Shown here in pieces: positions 61,300 through 64,000 of a stretch of DNA of 64,000 nt; position 1 is the stretch's first letter, and each line of letters starts with the position of its first letter. The position numbers and the translations under genes are program-made. The stretch is from Gemmatimonadota bacterium (GTDB lineage Bacteria; Gemmatimonadota; Gemmatimonadetes; Gemmatimonadales; Gemmatimonadaceae), in assembly GCA_021413975.1 (NCBI GenBank), contig JAIOPJ010000054.1:248001-312000 (forward strand), given 5' to 3'. Under the pieces are notes generated by a model, which saw only the letters and a program-made list of their open reading frames with translations, searched no databases and had not been told where the DNA came from.

Positions 61300-62532
61300 T
61301 CAGGGCTTCCACGTGCCCTTCGCGACGGCCGGCACGAACTTCTCGATCCCCTTTCCCGGGAACGCGACGGTGCGCCCGCTCTCGGCACTCTGATACGCGG
61401 TCATGAGCATCTTCACCACCTCCACGCCGTCGTCGAAGTCGAGCATCGCCTTCTCCTTGCCAAGGAATACTCTCACGAAGTGCCGGTCCTCACCAGTGTA
61501 TCCATAGGCGAGATACTCCTCGGGCACCACCGGCATCACGCCCTGTTCGGCATTCTGCTTCTCCACGAGATCCTCGCCGGCCCGCCCCGTGACCTCACGC
61601 GAGAAGAAGAGCTGCAGGCCACTGTCCAGCGAGTTCCACTTCATCGAGTACTCGGGGCCGAGCAACTCGGCCGAGAGCCGCAGGCCGGCACCGACGAAGC
61701 TCCAGCTCGTCGTCGCCTCGCCGATCACCTTGTGACCGTCGTTCGTCTCGAACTCGATCATCACGCTCGCGAAGTCCTCGCTCGGCCGCTTGGTGTAGTC
61801 GGCGCCCATGGTCGCCTTGAGCTGCTTGGCGTACTTGGGCCGCGACCACTTGAGCGAGGCGATGTGCCCGGTGACGCGCACCGGCTTCACCGTGCTCAGG
61901 GGCTGGCCCGGCTCGCAGAGCAGGTGCCGCACGACGAGCGCCGAATGACACATCATGTCATTGAGCACGCCGCCGCCCTGCAATGCGCCGTTCCAGAACC
62001 AGGGCATGTGCGGCCCGGCGTGCTCTTCCGCAGCGCGTGCGAGGTACGGCCGGCCGGTGGTCGCCGCACCGCGCGCCCAGATGAGCTTCTTGCCGGCCTC
62101 GACGTGCGGGGCGAAGAGCTGGTTCTCGAGATAGCCGGTCTTGAGTCCGACGCTCTTCACGAGCTTCGCGACCTGCTTGGCCTCGGCGACGTTGCGCGCG
62201 AGCGGCTTCTCGCAGGCGATCCCCTTGAGCGTGCCCTTGCCGCTCTTGATGGCGCGCACGATCTCCTCGACGTTCTCGATGCGGGCCTGGTTGGGGCCGC
62301 AGAGCCAGAGTGCGTCGATGGCGGGGTCGGCGACCATGTCGGTGATCGACTTGTACGCCTTCGCCTGCCCGACGTCGAGCTTGCGCGCGAGTTGCGCGGC
62401 CGAGGCCGCATTGGCCTGGTTCGGTGACCAGACACCGAGCACGTCGGCGTCACGCACGCCCTGCCAGGCCTGGATGTGGAAGCGGGTGTTGAAGCCGGAG
62501 CCGATGAAGCCTACGCCGAGTCGTTGGGACAT
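61300..62532 (-). CDS. Cytoplasmic Gfo/Idh/MocA family oxidoreductase
   Basis: The 410-residue enzyme has a Rossmann start (LGVGFIGSGFNTRFHIQAW) without any signal peptide, the family motif CEKPLARNVAEAKQVAKL near residue 110, and a C-terminal domain with GGGVLNDMMCHSALVVRHLL. It would act on a sugar, inositol or related cyclic alcohol with NAD(P). It contrasts with the Tat-exported member at 57357. The DUF1259 gene follows with a two-base gap, so the two are cotranscribed. Substrate is unknown. Confidence 0.88.
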   Translation of the reverse strand: MSQRLGVGFIGSGFNTRFHIQAWQGVRDADVLGVWSPNQANAASAAQLARKLDVGQAKAYKSITDMVADPAIDALWLCGPNQARIENVEEIVRAIKSGKGTLKGIACEKPLARNVAEAKQVAKLVKSVGLKTGYLENQLFAPHVEAGKKLIWARGAATTGRPYLARAAEEHAGPHMPWFWNGALQGGGVLNDMMCHSALVVRHLLCEPGQPLSTVKPVRVTGHIASLKWSRPKYAKQLKATMGADYTKRPSEDFASVMIEFETNDGHKVIGEATTSWSFVGAGLRLSAELLGPEYSMKWNSLDSGLQLFFSREVTGRAGEDLVEKQNAEQGVMPVVPEEYLAYGYTGEDRHFVRVFLGKEKAMLDFDDGVEVVKMLMTAYQSAESGRTVAFPGKGIEKFVPAVAKGTWKP

Positions 62533-62642
62533 CGCAGGACGGGATGCGGGGAAGGGAACACGGGGTGGATGCGTTCACATAGAGATAGCGCTCCTTCCGC
62601 GCGGTGACTAGCGTCCACGTACCTCTCCGTCCTCTCGATCCC

Positions 62643-63701
62643 ATGTCCGCCGCCCCGCTCGTTCCTCCCGCAGGCCGCCCGCACGAGTTCCGGTCGCTTC
62701 AGCGCTGGCTCGTCGCCTGCATCGTGGCCGTGTTCCTCACGGTGGTCGTGGGCGGGATCACGAGATTGACGGAGAGCGGACTCTCCATCACCGAATGGCG
62801 CCCCGTCTCCGGCGTGCTGCCGCCGATGAGCGCGGCCGAGTGGGATCAGGCCTTCGCCTCGTTCCAGCGGATCCCGCAGGCCGAGACGACGCACAAGGGG
62901 ATCACGCTCCAGGGTTTCAAGCTGATCTTCTGGTGGGAGTGGTTCCACCGGATCCTCGCCAGGAGCGTCGGGCTCGTGTTCGCGGTCCCGTTCCTCGTCC
63001 TCCTCTGGCGCGGCGGGATCCCGGAACGCCTCCGGTACCGCCTCGCCGCGCTCCCATTGCTCACACTCGCCCAGGGCGCACTCGGTTGGTACATGGTGCG
63101 GAGTGGACTGAGCGTGCGGTCGACCGTGAGCGCCTACCGCCTCACCGCGCACCTGGCGCTCGCGCTCGGCATCCTCGTCGTCGCGGTCTGGACGCTCGCC
63201 GATCTGCGGCCGCGTGCGCGCGAGTCGTCGGTGCCGCCGGCCTGGCGCTGGACCGTGTTCGGAGCGGTGGCGCTGCTGTTCATCACGTTGCTCTCCGGAG
63301 GTTTCGTCGCCGGACTGCGGGCGGGGACGATCTTCAACACCTTCCCGCTCATGGGGGGAGCGATCGTGCCCCCAGGCTATGGACAGCTCACCCCATGGTG
63401 GCGCGACGCGTTCGAGAACCCCGCCTCGGCGCAGTTCCACCACCGGGTGCTCGCGCTCACGACCGGCACGCTGGTGCTCGCGCTCGCCTGGCGCACGCGG
63501 GCGGGCACGCTGGGCGCCGACGCCTCGCGCGCCGTGCGCCTGATGGGTGGCGTCGTGCTCGTGCAGGTCGCGCTCGGCATCACGACGCTGCTGCTCGCGG
63601 TGCCGACCGTGCTGGGGGTGCTGCACCAGTTCACCGGGGTGCTCGCCCTCACCACCGGCGTGTTCGCCCTGCATCGTGTGATGGTCGCGCCCGACGCCTG
63701 A
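62643..63701 (+). CDS. ctaA: CtaA/COX15 heme A synthase
   Basis: The 352-residue membrane enzyme converts heme o to heme a for aa3-type oxidases. It shows the COX15-type start VVVGGITRLTESGLSITEWR, and the four heme-ligand histidines in FWWEWFHRILAR, LTAHLALALG, AQFHHRVLALT and VLHQFTGVLAL. Eight membrane segments and the size are typical of the proteobacterial/mitochondrial-like class rather than the shorter Bacillus form; the cysteine pair of the latter is absent. It complements the SURF1 gene at 7929. Confidence 0.92.
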   Translation: MSAAPLVPPAGRPHEFRSLQRWLVACIVAVFLTVVVGGITRLTESGLSITEWRPVSGVLPPMSAAEWDQAFASFQRIPQAETTHKGITLQGFKLIFWWEWFHRILARSVGLVFAVPFLVLLWRGGIPERLRYRLAALPLLTLAQGALGWYMVRSGLSVRSTVSAYRLTAHLALALGILVVAVWTLADLRPRARESSVPPAWRWTVFGAVALLFITLLSGGFVAGLRAGTIFNTFPLMGGAIVPPGYGQLTPWWRDAFENPASAQFHHRVLALTTGTLVLALAWRTRAGTLGADASRAVRLMGGVVLVQVALGITTLLLAVPTVLGVLHQFTGVLALTTGVFALHRVMVAPDA

Positions 63702-63716
63702 CCCGTCGCCGGACGG

Positions 63717-64000
63717 TCAGCGGGAGAGTCGGACCACCAGTCTGCGCGTGAACTCGACCATCTGGTCGTATGCCGCGGCCGGAACGCGCTCGTCGTTCGC
63801 GTGCATGGTGCGCGAGTACTCGTCATCGACGAAGAGGCCGATGATGCCGAGGACCTGCTGGCCGGCGTTGCGGAGGAAGAGGCCGTCGGTCGCCCCCATC
63901 TCCATGTACGGGATCACCGGCATGACGCCGTAGACCTCGGCGAGCGTCTCGTCGAGCGCTCGCGCGAGTGCGGGCGGCATCACCGAGGGCGGGCTGGGGA
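63717..64000 (-). CDS. M20 family metallopeptidase, C-terminal part
   Basis: The frame is open to the right window edge, so only the last 94 residues are seen. GVMPVIPYMEMGATDGLFLR carries the conserved GATDG loop near a metal ligand, and SRTMHANDERVPAAAYDQMV contains the HxxxERV block with the last metal-binding histidine of M20/carboxypeptidase-S-like peptidases. The end TRRLVVRLSR is normal for the family. Presence of a signal peptide and the substrate cannot be judged. It is convergent with ctaA. Confidence 0.82.
   Translation of the reverse strand, partial: PSPPSVMPPALARALDETLAEVYGVMPVIPYMEMGATDGLFLRNAGQQVLGIIGLFVDDEYSRTMHANDERVPAAAYDQMVEFTRRLVVRLSR

Overview
The window is high-GC bacterial DNA, densely coded on both strands, with many GTG and some TTG starts and frequent ATGA/GTGA stop-start overlaps. 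Gene content suggests a Gemmatimonadota-type Gram-negative heterotroph: DUF5916 outer-membrane proteins, many lipoproteins, exported Gfo/Idh/MocA and DUF1080 enzymes, SURF1 plus CtaA for a heme-copper oxidase, class II photolyase and a bacterial GlnRS. The phylum call is inference from gene content; no rRNA is present.

Layout. 1-10.6 kb: edge of an MFS gene, formate/nitrite-type transporter, DUF72 protein, a giant Ig-like-repeat lipoprotein followed by a DUF3761-like secreted protein, SURF1 and an acyl-CoA dehydrogenase. 10.6-29.9 kb: mgtE with two tandem EamA exporters, a DUF5916 protein, a dehydrogenase, a class V aminotransferase-fold enzyme, a thioesterase/DUF2203 run, RNase Z, an APC permease, a Tat-exported CxCGC protein, lipoproteins including a duplicated type-1 copper protein, and an exported nucleosidase overlapping a purine-base permease.

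30.0-36.9 kb: a tightly coupled three-gene operon encoding a VioB-type ferritin-like protein, a LodA/GoxA-like quinoprotein-oxidase homologue and a 997-residue kinase / M23 peptidase / class III aminotransferase fusion. The kinase and aminotransferase families include hydroxylysine kinase and phospholyases, so the operon may process a hydroxylated amine or amino acid. This is the best candidate for an undescribed pathway.

37.7-42.7 kb: an accessory island of small minus-strand genes (a lipid A deacylase-like protein, a VapBC pair, DUF5946, secreted and membrane unknowns). Imperfect palindromic repeats of about 60-136 bp sit at the 3' end of most of these cassettes, and in two strong and one weak case the stop codon lies inside the repeat's end core. 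This is the architecture of integron cassettes with attC sites. No integrase is in the window, so it looks like an attC cluster lacking an integrase.

43.4-64 kb: PLP ammonia-lyase and photolyase, tRNA-Ala(CGC), tRNA-Gln(CTG) directly before glnS, a methyltransferase-like gene, TonB-plug-like and carboxypeptidase-regulatory-like secreted proteins, a second DUF5916 protein, a DUF1080 / NupG-like / Tat-exported oxidoreductase operon, cutC, DUF4198, a Gfo/Idh/MocA-DUF1259 pair, ctaA and the C-terminus of an M20 peptidase. Two families of intergenic inverted repeats recur: 'caccacagaggcaccgagg' (two loci) and 'atccttcatcctt' (four loci).
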